This document shows positions 16,643 to 25,134 of a stretch of 64,000 nucleotides of DNA, one piece after another. The position numbers were made by a program, and so were the translations under genes. How positions within the stretch are numbered: the stretch's first letter is position 1; every line of letters starts with the position of its first letter. The notes under the pieces were generated by a model. That model had not been told where the DNA came from. It worked only from the letters and a program-made list of their open reading frames with translations, and ran no database searches. The DNA is from GCA-002728855 sp036340635 (GTDB taxonomy: Bacteria > Bacteroidota > Bacteroidia > Flavobacteriales > Flavobacteriaceae), in NCBI GenBank assembly GCA_036340635.1, contig JAYYYF010000021.1, forward strand, positions 54,231-118,230, read 5' to 3'.

Positions 16643-19313
16643 AGACTATAAATTTTTAGAGCTATCTGGTCTTGAGGCTTTGATTGTTCGTCCAGAGGGT
16701 AATTTTGTCAATATTGGTGAAAGAACTAATGTTACTGGCTCTAAAAAATTTTTAAAATTAATTGAAACAGAAGATTATGAGGGAGCAATTGAAATTGCTA
16801 GGGAACAAGTAGTGGGAGGAGCTCAGATTTTGGACGTCAATATGGATGAGGGAATGATTGATGGTGTTTCAGCTATGACAAAATTTCTAAATCTTGTTTC
16901 TTCTGAACCTGAAATTGCTAGAGTTCCCATTATGATTGATAGCTCTAAGTGGGAAGTTATTGAGGCAGGACTTAAAGTTGTTCAAGGGAAAAGTATTGTT
17001 AACTCAATTAGTCTTAAAGAAGGCGAAAAAGTTTTTATTGAACAGGCAAAAAAAATTAGAAATTATGGTGCTGCTTTAGTCGTTATGGCATTTGATGAAA
17101 AGGGGCAAGCTGATAACCTTGATCGTAGGATTGAAATTTGTAAAAGATCATATGATATTTTAGTTAGCAAAATTAATTTTCCGCCAGAGGATATAATTTT
17201 TGATCCCAATATTTTTCCTGTAGCAACGGGAATGGAAGAGCATAGAAAAAATGCGCTCGATTTCTTTTTGGCAACTAAATGGATAAAAAAAAATTTACCC
17301 TATGCTAGTGTAAGTGGAGGTGTGAGCAATGTTTCATTTTCTTTCAGAGGGAACAATATTGTTAGGGAAGCAATGCATTCAGTTTTTTTATATCATGCTA
17401 TTAGACACGGTATGAATATGGGGATTGTTAATCCTACACTTCTAGAAATTTATGACGAAATACCTAAAAATCTTTTGACGTGTATTGAAGATGTTCTTTT
17501 AAACCGAAAGGATAATGCTACAGAAAATCTTCTTGATTTTGCTGAAACTATAAAAGACAAAAGAGTAAAAAAGAATGGATTAGACAATTCTTGGAGAAAT
17601 CAAGATCTGCAGGAAAGAATTAATCATTCACTTGTTAAAGGGGTTGACAAATATATTGAGCTAGATGTTGAGGAAGCAAGAAAGAGTGTGCCTAAACCTT
17701 TAGAAGTAATTGAGAGGTTTTTAATGAATGGCATGAACTTGGTTGGTGATCTTTTTGGATCCGGCAAAATGTTTTTACCACAAGTTGTTAAATCTGCTAG
17801 GGTTATGAAAAAAGCTGTAGCATATTTACAGCCTTTTCTTGAAGCTGAAAAAAAATCTCAAATTAACTCAATGGGTAAAATACTAATGGCAACTGTTAAA
17901 GGTGATGTTCACGACATTGGGAAGAATATTGTTAGTGTTGTATTAGCTTGTAACAATTATAAGATTATTGATTTAGGCGTTATGGTAACTTCTGAAGTAA
18001 TAATTGAAGAGGCTAAAAAAAATGATGTAGATATCATTGGACTTTCTGGGTTAATTACTCCCTCACTAGATGAGATGATTTTTGTTGCAAAGGAAATGAG
18101 ACGTGAAAAACTTAACATTCCAGTTCTAATAGGTGGAGCTACAACATCGAAACTTCATACAGCAGTAAAAATAGCACCGGAATCTAAAAGTCCTATTATT
18201 CATGTGAACGATGCGTCTAGAGCTGTCAATGTTGTAAATAATCTTATTAGTAAAAAAAATTCTAAGTCATACATTGATGGTATTAAAAAAGATTATATTT
18301 CAATTAAGGACAAATTTTTAAAAAGAAAGAAGAGTAAAGAATATATTTCTCTTTCCGAAGCTAGAGCAAATAAATTTTCAATAAATTGGGATGTTTATAC
18401 TCCTAAAAAACCAAAGTTTCTAGGTAATAAAGTATTAAAAATTGCAGATTTGCAAATACTAGTCCCATTTATAGATTGGACCCCTTTTTTTCGTGTTTGG
18501 GGTTTACATGGGAGATATCCAAATATTTTAAAGGATGAAATAGTCGGTGAACAGGCAACAGAAATATATGAAGAAGCAAAAATTATGCTTAAGAGAATAA
18601 TAAATGAAAAATGGTTAGTTGGCAAGGCTACATTTGGTATTTTTCCAGCAAATAGTTCAGGTGATGATATTGAAATTTACGACCCAGAAGATTTAAATAA
18701 AGTTAACACTAAGTTTATTACCCTTCGTCAACAGTTAAAAAAGAGTAAGGGGGTTCCAAATATTGCTTTATCAGATTTCGTGACACCTAAAAAGAATAAT
18801 AAAGTTGATTATTTAGGTGTTTTTTGTGTTAGTGCTGGTTTTGGCACAAAAGAAAAAGCAGATGTTTTTGAGAAAAAAAATGATGATTATAGTTCGATTA
18901 TGATTAAAGCTCTTTCTGATAGACTAGTAGAAGCATTTGCTGAGTTTTTACATTTGGAGATTAGAAAAAAATATTGGGGTTATGTGCCTAAAGAAGCTTT
19001 TACCAATGAAGATCTTATAAAAGAAAGATATGAAGGAATACGTCCTGCACCTGGATACCCTGCTTGTCCTGATCATCTAGAAAAGAAAACCATTTGGAGT
19101 TTGCTCCAAGTAAAAGAAAAAATAGGAGTAACCTTAACAGAAAATTATGCAATGTATCCTGCTGCCTCTATTTCTGGATACTATTTTGCAAATTCTGAGG
19201 CAAAATATTTTGGCTTAGGAAAAATAAAAGAAGATCAATTGGTCGATTATAGCAAGAGGAGGGGTATATCTCTTGAAACTGCTAGAAAGTGGTTAAACCC
19301 TAATTTAATTTAA
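16635..19313 (+). CDS. metH: Cobalamin-dependent methionine synthase, folate/B12/reactivation subunit (MetH C-terminal part)
   Basis: An 892-residue protein with, in order: a pterin-binding domain (about 15-290, with NIGERTNVTGSKKF and ILDVNMDEGM), a cobalamin cap and B12-binding domain (about 330-560) with cobalt ligand H426 in GDVHDIGKN, and an AdoMet reactivation domain (about 600-890) with RPAPGYPACPDH. It lacks the homocysteine module, which is encoded just upstream. Together the two genes equal a full-length MetH. The presence of MetH implies that the cell makes or imports cobalamin. Flavobacterial MetH is commonly split this way. Confidence 0.95.
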   Translation: MFKDYKFLELSGLEALIVRPEGNFVNIGERTNVTGSKKFLKLIETEDYEGAIEIAREQVVGGAQILDVNMDEGMIDGVSAMTKFLNLVSSEPEIARVPIMIDSSKWEVIEAGLKVVQGKSIVNSISLKEGEKVFIEQAKKIRNYGAALVVMAFDEKGQADNLDRRIEICKRSYDILVSKINFPPEDIIFDPNIFPVATGMEEHRKNALDFFLATKWIKKNLPYASVSGGVSNVSFSFRGNNIVREAMHSVFLYHAIRHGMNMGIVNPTLLEIYDEIPKNLLTCIEDVLLNRKDNATENLLDFAETIKDKRVKKNGLDNSWRNQDLQERINHSLVKGVDKYIELDVEEARKSVPKPLEVIERFLMNGMNLVGDLFGSGKMFLPQVVKSARVMKKAVAYLQPFLEAEKKSQINSMGKILMATVKGDVHDIGKNIVSVVLACNNYKIIDLGVMVTSEVIIEEAKKNDVDIIGLSGLITPSLDEMIFVAKEMRREKLNIPVLIGGATTSKLHTAVKIAPESKSPIIHVNDASRAVNVVNNLISKKNSKSYIDGIKKDYISIKDKFLKRKKSKEYISLSEARANKFSINWDVYTPKKPKFLGNKVLKIADLQILVPFIDWTPFFRVWGLHGRYPNILKDEIVGEQATEIYEEAKIMLKRIINEKWLVGKATFGIFPANSSGDDIEIYDPEDLNKVNTKFITLRQQLKKSKGVPNIALSDFVTPKKNNKVDYLGVFCVSAGFGTKEKADVFEKKNDDYSSIMIKALSDRLVEAFAEFLHLEIRKKYWGYVPKEAFTNEDLIKERYEGIRPAPGYPACPDHLEKKTIWSLLQVKEKIGVTLTENYAMYPAASISGYYFANSEAKYFGLGKIKEDQLVDYSKRRGISLETARKWLNPNLI

Positions 19314-19319
19314 GATATT

Positions 19320-20273
19320 ATGAAAGTCAGTGAACATTATGAAAAAGGAAAAAAGAAAACCCAATTCACCTTTGAAATTTTACCCCCTTTAAAGGGACAA
19401 CATATAGATTCTATTTTCAATGAAATAGACCCTTTAATGGAGTTTAAACCACCTTTTATTGATGTTACTTACCATCGTGAGGAATACGTTTACAAGAAAC
19501 ATGAAAATGGTTTGCTTGAAAAAAAGATAATTAGAAAACGACCTGGAACAGTTGGCATTTGTGCTGCGATTCAGAGTCGATATAAGGTAGATGCTGTGCC
19601 TCACATATTGTGCGGTGGATTTAGCAAGGAGGATACAGAGAATTTTTTGATTGAACTGGATTATTTAGGAATTGATAATGTATTGGCTTTAAGAGGAGAT
19701 GCTGTAAAATCAGAAGTTTATTTTAAACCTAATGAGGATGGAAATTCTTATGCAAATGAATTAGTTAAACAGATAAAAGATTTAAATCATGGAAAGTATT
19801 TAGATGATGAAATTTTAAATACTACACCTACCAATTTTTGTGTTGGAATTGCTGCATATCCTGAAAAGCATTTTGAAGCACCTAATATTGAAAGTGATAT
19901 ACATTTTTTAAAGAAAAAGATCAAAGCAGGTGCAGACTATATTGTCACTCAAATGTTTTTTGATAATAAGAAGTTCTTTGAATTTGAAAAGAAATGTAGG
20001 GAAGAGGGGATAAAATTACCTATAATTCCTGGGTTAAAACCCCTGTCTTCAATAAAACAATTAAGTACTATTCCACAAAGGTTTAATGTTGATCTCCCAG
20101 AAGATCTTATAAAAGAAGTTTTAAAGACAAAAAATAAAAATGTCAGGAATATTGGTATAGAATGGTGTGCAAATCAAAGTAAAGAATTAAAAAAATTTGG
20201 TGTCCCTTTTTTGCATTATTATTCTATGGGGAAGTCAGATAATATTCATGAAGTCGCTTCAAGATTGTTTTAG
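19320..20273 (+). CDS. metF: 5,10-methylenetetrahydrofolate reductase
   Basis: A 317-residue flavoprotein that supplies methyl-tetrahydrofolate to MetH. FTFEILPPLKG is the N-terminal FAD-barrel motif, DVTYHRE and NVLALRGD are conserved, and ADYIVTQMFFDN binds folate and flavin. IIPGLKPLSS is the usual PGIMP-like block. It is last in the riboswitch-led operon and ends one base before the convergent ABC gene, with no terminator visible. Confidence 0.93.
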   Translation: MKVSEHYEKGKKKTQFTFEILPPLKGQHIDSIFNEIDPLMEFKPPFIDVTYHREEYVYKKHENGLLEKKIIRKRPGTVGICAAIQSRYKVDAVPHILCGGFSKEDTENFLIELDYLGIDNVLALRGDAVKSEVYFKPNEDGNSYANELVKQIKDLNHGKYLDDEILNTTPTNFCVGIAAYPEKHFEAPNIESDIHFLKKKIKAGADYIVTQMFFDNKKFFEFEKKCREEGIKLPIIPGLKPLSSIKQLSTIPQRFNVDLPEDLIKEVLKTKNKNVRNIGIEWCANQSKELKKFGVPFLHYYSMGKSDNIHEVASRLF

Positions 20274-20274
20274 C

Positions 20275-20979
20275 TTATCCTATCTCTTTTGTTAGCCTAT
20301 TAAATAGTTTTTCTAGCTTAATATTTTTCTTTTGAATTTTTGCTAAACTCTCATCGAGTATAATATTTCCCCTGTTTAAAATAATTACTCTGTTACACAT
20401 TGCCTCAATTTCTTGTAGAATGTGAGATGATATAAGAACTATTTTATTTTCTCCAAGATTTTTAATTAAATTTCTAATTTCTAATGTTTGGTTTGGGTCT
20501 AGTCCAGTGGTTGGTTCATCAAGGAACAACAAATCTGGATCATGAAAAATGGAAGCTGCTATTCCAACTCTTTGGCGATATCCTTTTGAAAGTTCTTTTA
20601 TTTTTTGGTTTGAATATTTTTTTAATCCAGTTTTTTCAATAATATCTTCAATAGAAACTCCATTTTTATTATAAAACTTTTTACTGAACAAAAGATATTC
20701 TTTGACATACATTTCATCATATAATGGGTTATTTTCAGGTAAATAGCCAATTTTTTGTTGAAACTTTTTATTATCCTTTGGCAATGAAAAATGATTATAT
20801 TTTATTGTTCCTTCCCAACCTAACATTGAACCAGTAAGTATTTTCATTAGAGTTGTCTTCCCAGCGCCATTAGGCCCTAATAAACCAATTACTTGAGGTT
20901 TTTCAAAGCAGAATGAGATCTTATTTAGAGCTTTTTTTGATTTGTACTTTTTAACTAAATTTTTTACAATCAAACCCAT
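20275..20979 (-). CDS. gldA: ABC transporter ATP-binding protein, GldA-like
   Basis: A 234-residue ATPase. Walker A GPNGAGKTT begins at residue 35 (Lys41), the signature is LSKGYRQRVG, and Walker B is LLFLDEPTTGLDP. YLPENNPLY and EPTTGLDPNQTLEIRN resemble GldA, the ATPase of the gliding-motility ABC transporter GldAFG, but known GldA proteins have about 300 residues, so this one lacks the C-terminal extension. The ATG at 20979 (MGLIVKNLVKKYKS) is the family-like start. Open reading continues upstream to 21165 but runs antisense to the aromatic leader region. No gldF/gldG gene is adjacent. A general export role is the alternative. Confidence 0.75.
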   Translation of the reverse strand: MGLIVKNLVKKYKSKKALNKISFCFEKPQVIGLLGPNGAGKTTLMKILTGSMLGWEGTIKYNHFSLPKDNKKFQQKIGYLPENNPLYDEMYVKEYLLFSKKFYNKNGVSIEDIIEKTGLKKYSNQKIKELSKGYRQRVGIAASIFHDPDLLFLDEPTTGLDPNQTLEIRNLIKNLGENKIVLISSHILQEIEAMCNRVIILNRGNIILDESLAKIQKKNIKLEKLFNRLTKEIG

Positions 20980-21039
20980 CACAAAAAAAATTAACTTTTT
21001 GATTTTCAATGATGTCAAGTTAAAAAAAAATAATAAAAG

Positions 21040-21070
21040 TTTGTTTTTAGCGAAAGCATTTCTACATTTG
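21040..21070 (+). promoter_or_regulatory. Promoter of the Phe/Tyr biosynthesis operon
   Basis: TTTG (21040-21043) and TACATTTG (21063-21070) are separated by 19 bases, a perfect fit to the Bacteroidota -33/-7 consensus and the best promoter match in the window. The start site would be near 21076, only a few bases before the leader-peptide ATG at 21079, so the leader peptide mRNA would be almost leaderless. Confidence 0.65.
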
Positions 21071-21078
21071 CAAGCAAG

Positions 21079-21150
21079 ATGACAAAGAAAAATTTTTTTT
21101 ACAACGCTTTTTTTTATTTCTATTTCATAGATGTAGGGAGGACTTTGTAA
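21079..21150 (+). CDS. Phe/Tyr-rich leader peptide of the aromatic operon attenuator
   Basis: A 23-residue open frame with ATG start and TAA stop. Residues 6-16 read FFYNAFFYFYF, so six Phe and three Tyr fall in eleven codons, comparable to the E. coli PheL leader. It lies between a strong promoter match and an intrinsic terminator directly before pheA, and the operon makes both Phe and Tyr. Scarcity of either charged tRNA would stall the ribosome in this run. The codon for Arg21 begins the antiterminator strand at 21139, and the TAA lies just beyond it. Translation of the peptide is inferred, not shown. Confidence 0.75.
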   Translation: MTKKNFFYNAFFYFYFIDVGRTL

Positions 21151-21180
21151 AAAAATGTGTAACATAATATATCGAGTCCT
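21139..21180 (+). promoter_or_regulatory. Antiterminator pairing in the pheA leader
   Basis: AGGACT (21139-21144) is exactly complementary to AGTCCT (21175-21180), the 5' arm of the terminator. With the ribosome stalled on the Phe/Tyr codons (up to 21126) the pairing is free to form and prevents termination. A ribosome that reaches the stop at 21148-21150 covers AGGACT, so the terminator forms instead. The stem is short, six base pairs plus a possible wobble. Confidence 0.6.
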
Positions 21181-21202
21181 GTTTTTTCAGGACTTTTTTT
21201 TT
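21175..21202 (+). terminator. Intrinsic terminator (attenuator) before pheA
   Basis: AGTCCTG (21175-21181), a six-T loop, CAGGACT (21188-21194), then a run of T to 21202. It is a textbook Rho-independent hairpin and one of only two I could find in the window. It ends two bases before the pheA ATG, so it can only act as an attenuator of the operon or as the terminator of a leader RNA. Confidence 0.85.
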
Positions 21203-21204
21203 AT

Positions 21205-22026
21205 ATGAATAAAATTGGAATACAAGGCATAGAAGGATCTTTTCATCATATGGCAGTGGAGAGACTTTTCCCGAATGGATGTAAACTTTTAGAGTATAGA
21301 ACATTTGATGAATTAGCTAAAGGAGTTTCAAATAAAGAGTGCGACCAAGGAATTATTGCAATTGAAAATTCAATTGCTGGATCTATTTTGCCTAATTATG
21401 CTTTACTTGATCAACATGCTCTTTCAATTATTGGGGAGTATTACCTAAAGATTGACCACAATCTGATGGTTTTACCTGGTCAGAAAATAGATGAAATTAA
21501 GGAGGTACATTCTCATCCAATGGCTTTACTTCAATGTAAACATTTTTTTGCTAAATATCCTCATATCAAACTTGTAGAAAGTGATGATACTGCACTTGTA
21601 GCAAAAGAAATTTTAGAGAATAAATCTATCGCAATGGGAGCTGTTGCGAGTAAAAAAGCATCTGAACTTTTTAAATTGGAAATCATAAGTGAATCTATTC
21701 AAACAATAAAAAATAATGTCACTCGATTTGTTTTAGTTCAAAATGCTTTTTCAAAAAACAAACAAAAAGTGACAAAAGCAGCATGGAAGTTTACTTTAGA
21801 ACATAAGAGGGGTAGCCTCGCTACAGTTTTAAATGTTATAAGTGATTGTAATTTAAATTTAACTAAAATTCAGTCTTTACCAATTATTGAAACTCCTGGC
21901 AAATACGCTTTCTTTGTTGATTTGACATTTGAAATTGAATTAGATTATTTTAAAGCAAAATCTCTTATAGAAATAATGTCTAGTTCATTTAAGGTACTGG
22001 GGGAATATAAAAGTGGTAAGTTTTGA
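21205..22026 (+). CDS. pheA: Prephenate dehydratase
   Basis: Converts prephenate to phenylpyruvate, the committed step to Phe. The 273 residues comprise a periplasmic-binding-like catalytic domain (about 1-180) with AIENSIAGSI and the catalytic T173-R174-F175 motif, then an ACT domain (about 187-270) with LEHKRGSLATVLNV and KIQSLPI that normally binds Phe for feedback inhibition. There is no chorismate mutase domain; that activity is fused to the DAHP synthase at the end of the operon. First gene after the attenuator. Its stop overlaps the TTG start of the next gene. Confidence 0.94.
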   Translation: MNKIGIQGIEGSFHHMAVERLFPNGCKLLEYRTFDELAKGVSNKECDQGIIAIENSIAGSILPNYALLDQHALSIIGEYYLKIDHNLMVLPGQKIDEIKEVHSHPMALLQCKHFFAKYPHIKLVESDDTALVAKEILENKSIAMGAVASKKASELFKLEIISESIQTIKNNVTRFVLVQNAFSKNKQKVTKAAWKFTLEHKRGSLATVLNVISDCNLNLTKIQSLPIIETPGKYAFFVDLTFEIELDYFKAKSLIEIMSSSFKVLGEYKSGKF

Positions 22027-23168
22027 AAGCCAATAGATTAAATAATGTTAAAGAATATTATTTTTCTAAAAAACTTAGAGAAGTAGCTAGTTTAATTAAA
22101 GACGGAAGGCCTATTATTAATTTGGGAATTGGGAATCCTGATCTTTCACCTCCTCCCAGTGTTATAGAGTCTCTAAAGGAATGTTTTACAAATGTAAAAC
22201 ATAGTCAATACCAAAGTTATCAAGGTATCCCAGAGCTTAGAGAAGCAATGGCTAAATTTTACCAAGATCATTATGCGGTTAATTTAGATTACAACAATGA
22301 AATTCTTCCATTAATGGGCTCTAAAGAAGGAATATTTCATATTTCTATGGCTTTTCTTAATCCAGGAGATAAAGTGTTAATACCTAATCCTGGATATCCA
22401 ACTTATAAATCGGTTAGTGATTTGGTTGGTGCAGAAACAGTTCTATATAATCTTAAGCAAGAAAATAATTGGCAACCTGATATTAATGATTTAGAAAATA
22501 CTGATCTAGAAGGTGTAAAACTCATGTGGATTAATTATCCTAATATGCCAACTGGGGCTGATGCACAAGAGGAGATTTATAAAGAATTAATTGAATGGGG
22601 TAAAAAGAAAAAAATTATGATTATCAATGATAATCCCTATAGTTTTATTTTAACTTCTAGGCCCAAAAGTATATTGTCAATTCAAGGATCAAAAGATGTT
22701 TGTATGGAACTTAATTCGCTCAGTAAATGTTTTAATATGGCGGGTTGGCGAGTAGGAATGTTAATCGGAAGCAGTGAAAAGATCAAATCGGTTGTCAATG
22801 TTAAAACAAATGTTGATTCGGGTATGTTTTATGGAATTCAAAAGGCTGCTATTTCAGCTTTGGAAATGTCAAAATCATGGTTTGATGAATTAAATCATGA
22901 ATATAATTTAAGGAGAAAGTTAATTTTTAAACTAGCAAAAAAAATGAACACAGATTTTGACACAAAAACCTCTGGTCTTTTTGTTTGGGCAAAGCTTAAA
23001 GATTTTTCAATTAATTCTGAACAGTTTGTTGATAAGATGCTTTATGATAAAAATTTATTTTTTGCTCCAGGGAATATTTTTGGAAGTCAAGGAGAAGGTT
23101 ATGTTAGGATTTCGCTATGTGTTAATCAAGATGATATAAAAACTGCTATAAAAAGATTAGAAAAATGA
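22023..23168 (+). CDS. Class I aminotransferase of the Phe/Tyr operon
   Basis: A 381-residue fold-type I PLP enzyme with INLGIGNPDLSPP at the N-terminus, INYPNMPTGA, and the Schiff-base Lys235 in SLSKCFNMAGWRVG. Its place between prephenate dehydratase and prephenate dehydrogenase suggests that it transaminates phenylpyruvate and 4-hydroxyphenylpyruvate to Phe and Tyr, or prephenate to arogenate. The sequence alone does not decide between these. It starts at TTG 22023, inside the pheA stop, and overlaps tyrA by four bases, so the three genes appear translationally coupled. Confidence 0.85.
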   Translation: MKANRLNNVKEYYFSKKLREVASLIKDGRPIINLGIGNPDLSPPPSVIESLKECFTNVKHSQYQSYQGIPELREAMAKFYQDHYAVNLDYNNEILPLMGSKEGIFHISMAFLNPGDKVLIPNPGYPTYKSVSDLVGAETVLYNLKQENNWQPDINDLENTDLEGVKLMWINYPNMPTGADAQEEIYKELIEWGKKKKIMIINDNPYSFILTSRPKSILSIQGSKDVCMELNSLSKCFNMAGWRVGMLIGSSEKIKSVVNVKTNVDSGMFYGIQKAAISALEMSKSWFDELNHEYNLRRKLIFKLAKKMNTDFDTKTSGLFVWAKLKDFSINSEQFVDKMLYDKNLFFAPGNIFGSQGEGYVRISLCVNQDDIKTAIKRLEK

Positions 23169-24022
23169 AAGTTGGTGTTTTTGGTATTGGTTTAATAGGA
23201 GGATCATTGTCTATTCAAGTAAGAAATCATTTTTCTGATTCTAAAATTTATGGATTTGATATCAGTAAGAAAAATCTAAACCGAGCTATAGAATTAGGAT
23301 TAATTGATACGGTTTTAAAAAAGAACAAAATAAAGCTTTTAGATCTAATTTTAGTTGCTGTTCCTGTTGATTCAGTTGAAGCAATAATACTTAAATTATT
23401 AGATCAAATCAATAATGATTCATTGATCATTGATTTTAGCTCAACAAAAAGAGCAATATGTGAAACTACTTCTAACCATCCAAAAAGGCAACAGTTTTTA
23501 GCCACACATCCAATTGCAGGAACTGAATTTTCAGGTCCTGAATCAGCCTTAGAAAACTTGTTTTTAAATAAAATTCAAATATTATGTGAAACTAAAAAGA
23601 CTAGAAAAAACCTTTTAGATTTTGCAACTAACTGGTTTTCAAAAATTGGAATGAGGATTTGTGAAATTGACCCAATAGAACATGATCTCCAAGTTGCTTA
23701 TGTGTCACATCTTTCACATATTAGTTCATTCATGTTGGGTAAAACCGTGATTGAAAAGAGTAAAAATGAGACAACAATTCTTAATTTAGCTGGGGGTGGT
23801 TTTGAATCAACTGTTAGACTAGCTAAAAGCTCTCCTGACATGTGGGTTCCTATTTTTGAACAAAATAAATCAAATATAATTGAAACACTTTCTGAATACA
23901 TAGATAATTTGGAAAAGTTTAAAAAACTAATAGAAAAAAATAAATATAAAGAAATGTATGAGCAAATGGAATCAATTAATTCTATCAAAAAAATATTAGA
24001 CGGTATAACGAAATCAAGTTAA
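23165..24022 (+). CDS. tyrA: Prephenate dehydrogenase
   Basis: A 285-residue NAD(P)-dependent enzyme that makes 4-hydroxyphenylpyruvate from prephenate. The N-terminal Rossmann motif GIGLIGGS lies at residues 7-14, VAVPVDSV follows, and the prephenate-binding segment is THPIAGTEFSGPESA. The C-terminal dimer domain contains HDLQVAYVSHLSHIS and AGGGFESTVRLAKS. There is no ACT domain and no fused chorismate mutase. It overlaps the upstream aminotransferase by four bases (ATGA). Confidence 0.93.
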   Translation: MKVGVFGIGLIGGSLSIQVRNHFSDSKIYGFDISKKNLNRAIELGLIDTVLKKNKIKLLDLILVAVPVDSVEAIILKLLDQINNDSLIIDFSSTKRAICETTSNHPKRQQFLATHPIAGTEFSGPESALENLFLNKIQILCETKKTRKNLLDFATNWFSKIGMRICEIDPIEHDLQVAYVSHLSHISSFMLGKTVIEKSKNETTILNLAGGGFESTVRLAKSSPDMWVPIFEQNKSNIIETLSEYIDNLEKFKKLIEKNKYKEMYEQMESINSIKKILDGITKSS

Positions 24023-24041
24023 ATATTTAAAATTGATTAAG

Positions 24042-25124
24042 ATGAAAAATAGTAAACAAATGAAAAAATGGCTTGGTGATTTAAATTTATCTCATCCACT
24101 TGTAATTGCAGGACCATGCAGCGCAGAAACTGAGCAGCAAGTTCTTAAAACAGCAAATGATCTTAAAGAAACAGATGTTACAATTTTTAGAGCGGGTATA
24201 TGGAAGCCCAGAACTAGACCTGGAATGTTTGAAGGAGTAGGTGCAATTGGATTAAAATGGCTTCAAAAAGTAAGAGAAGAAACAGGATTGTTAACTGCTA
24301 TTGAAGTCGCAAATTCAACACATGTAAAATTGGCCATAGATCACGAAATTGATGTTTTATGGATAGGTGCTCGTTCTACTGTTAGCCCATTTATTGTTCA
24401 AGAAATTGCAGATTCACTTGAAGGTACTGATAAAATAGTTTTGGTTAAGAATCCTGTCAATCCTGATTTATCACTTTGGCTTGGAGGAATTGAACGTTTA
24501 TATTCGGCAAATATCAAAAAGCTTGGAGTAATTCATAGAGGTTTTTCAACTTATGAAAAATCTAAATATAGAAATAACCCTGAGTGGCAAATAGCAATTG
24601 AACTTCGAAGTAGATTTCCTGATTTACCTTTAATTTGTGATCCTTCTCATATTGCTGGAAGGAGAGATTTGATTTTTAATCTAAGTCAACGTGCATTGGA
24701 CTTAAATTATGATGGTTTGATGATAGAGACACATTATGATCCAGATAATGCGTGGAGTGATGCTGCACAGCAAGTCACTCCTTCTTCACTAGTTGACATT
24801 ATGAAAGATTTGAAAATCCGAGAAATAACTATAGACAAAGAAGAATATCAAAATCAGTTGGATGGCTATCGTCAAAAAATAGATAATTTTGATCAATTAC
24901 TATTAGAAATTTTAGGAAAGCGGATGGATGTTGCTGAGAAAATCGGATTACTTAAGAAATCAAATAATGTTGCTATTTTACAAAATAAAAGATGGAATGA
25001 AATTTTAGGGAAAATGATAATTGATGGTGAATCTCATGGGCTAAGTGAAGAATTTATTTTAAAAATTTTCAAAGCAATTCATCAAGAATCAATTAATCAT
25101 CAACAGAATATTTTGAATTCTTAA
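24042..25124 (+). CDS. Bifunctional DAHP synthase / chorismate mutase
   Basis: A 360-residue fusion. Residues 1-260 are a type I-beta DAHP synthase (VIAGPCSAETE, FRAGIWKPRTRPG, VKNPVNPDLSLWLGG, ICDPSHIAGRRD), the first step of the shikimate pathway. Residues 265-355 are an AroQ chorismate mutase helix bundle (LDGYRQKIDNFDQLLLEILGKRMDVAEKIG). Having the entry and branch-point enzymes in one chain, and in an operon controlled by Phe/Tyr, gives control over the whole flow. The ATG at 24042 is preferred over a TTG at 24033. Confidence 0.93.
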   Translation: MKNSKQMKKWLGDLNLSHPLVIAGPCSAETEQQVLKTANDLKETDVTIFRAGIWKPRTRPGMFEGVGAIGLKWLQKVREETGLLTAIEVANSTHVKLAIDHEIDVLWIGARSTVSPFIVQEIADSLEGTDKIVLVKNPVNPDLSLWLGGIERLYSANIKKLGVIHRGFSTYEKSKYRNNPEWQIAIELRSRFPDLPLICDPSHIAGRRDLIFNLSQRALDLNYDGLMIETHYDPDNAWSDAAQQVTPSSLVDIMKDLKIREITIDKEEYQNQLDGYRQKIDNFDQLLLEILGKRMDVAEKIGLLKKSNNVAILQNKRWNEILGKMIIDGESHGLSEEFILKIFKAIHQESINHQQNILNS

Positions 25125-25134
25125 AGGGGGTGTA

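Noticed and set aside
20980..21165. N-terminal extension of the GldA-like gene by 62 codons
   Set aside because: It has no family likeness, lies antisense to the aromatic leader peptide and promoter, and the ATG at 20979 gives the normal ABC start.
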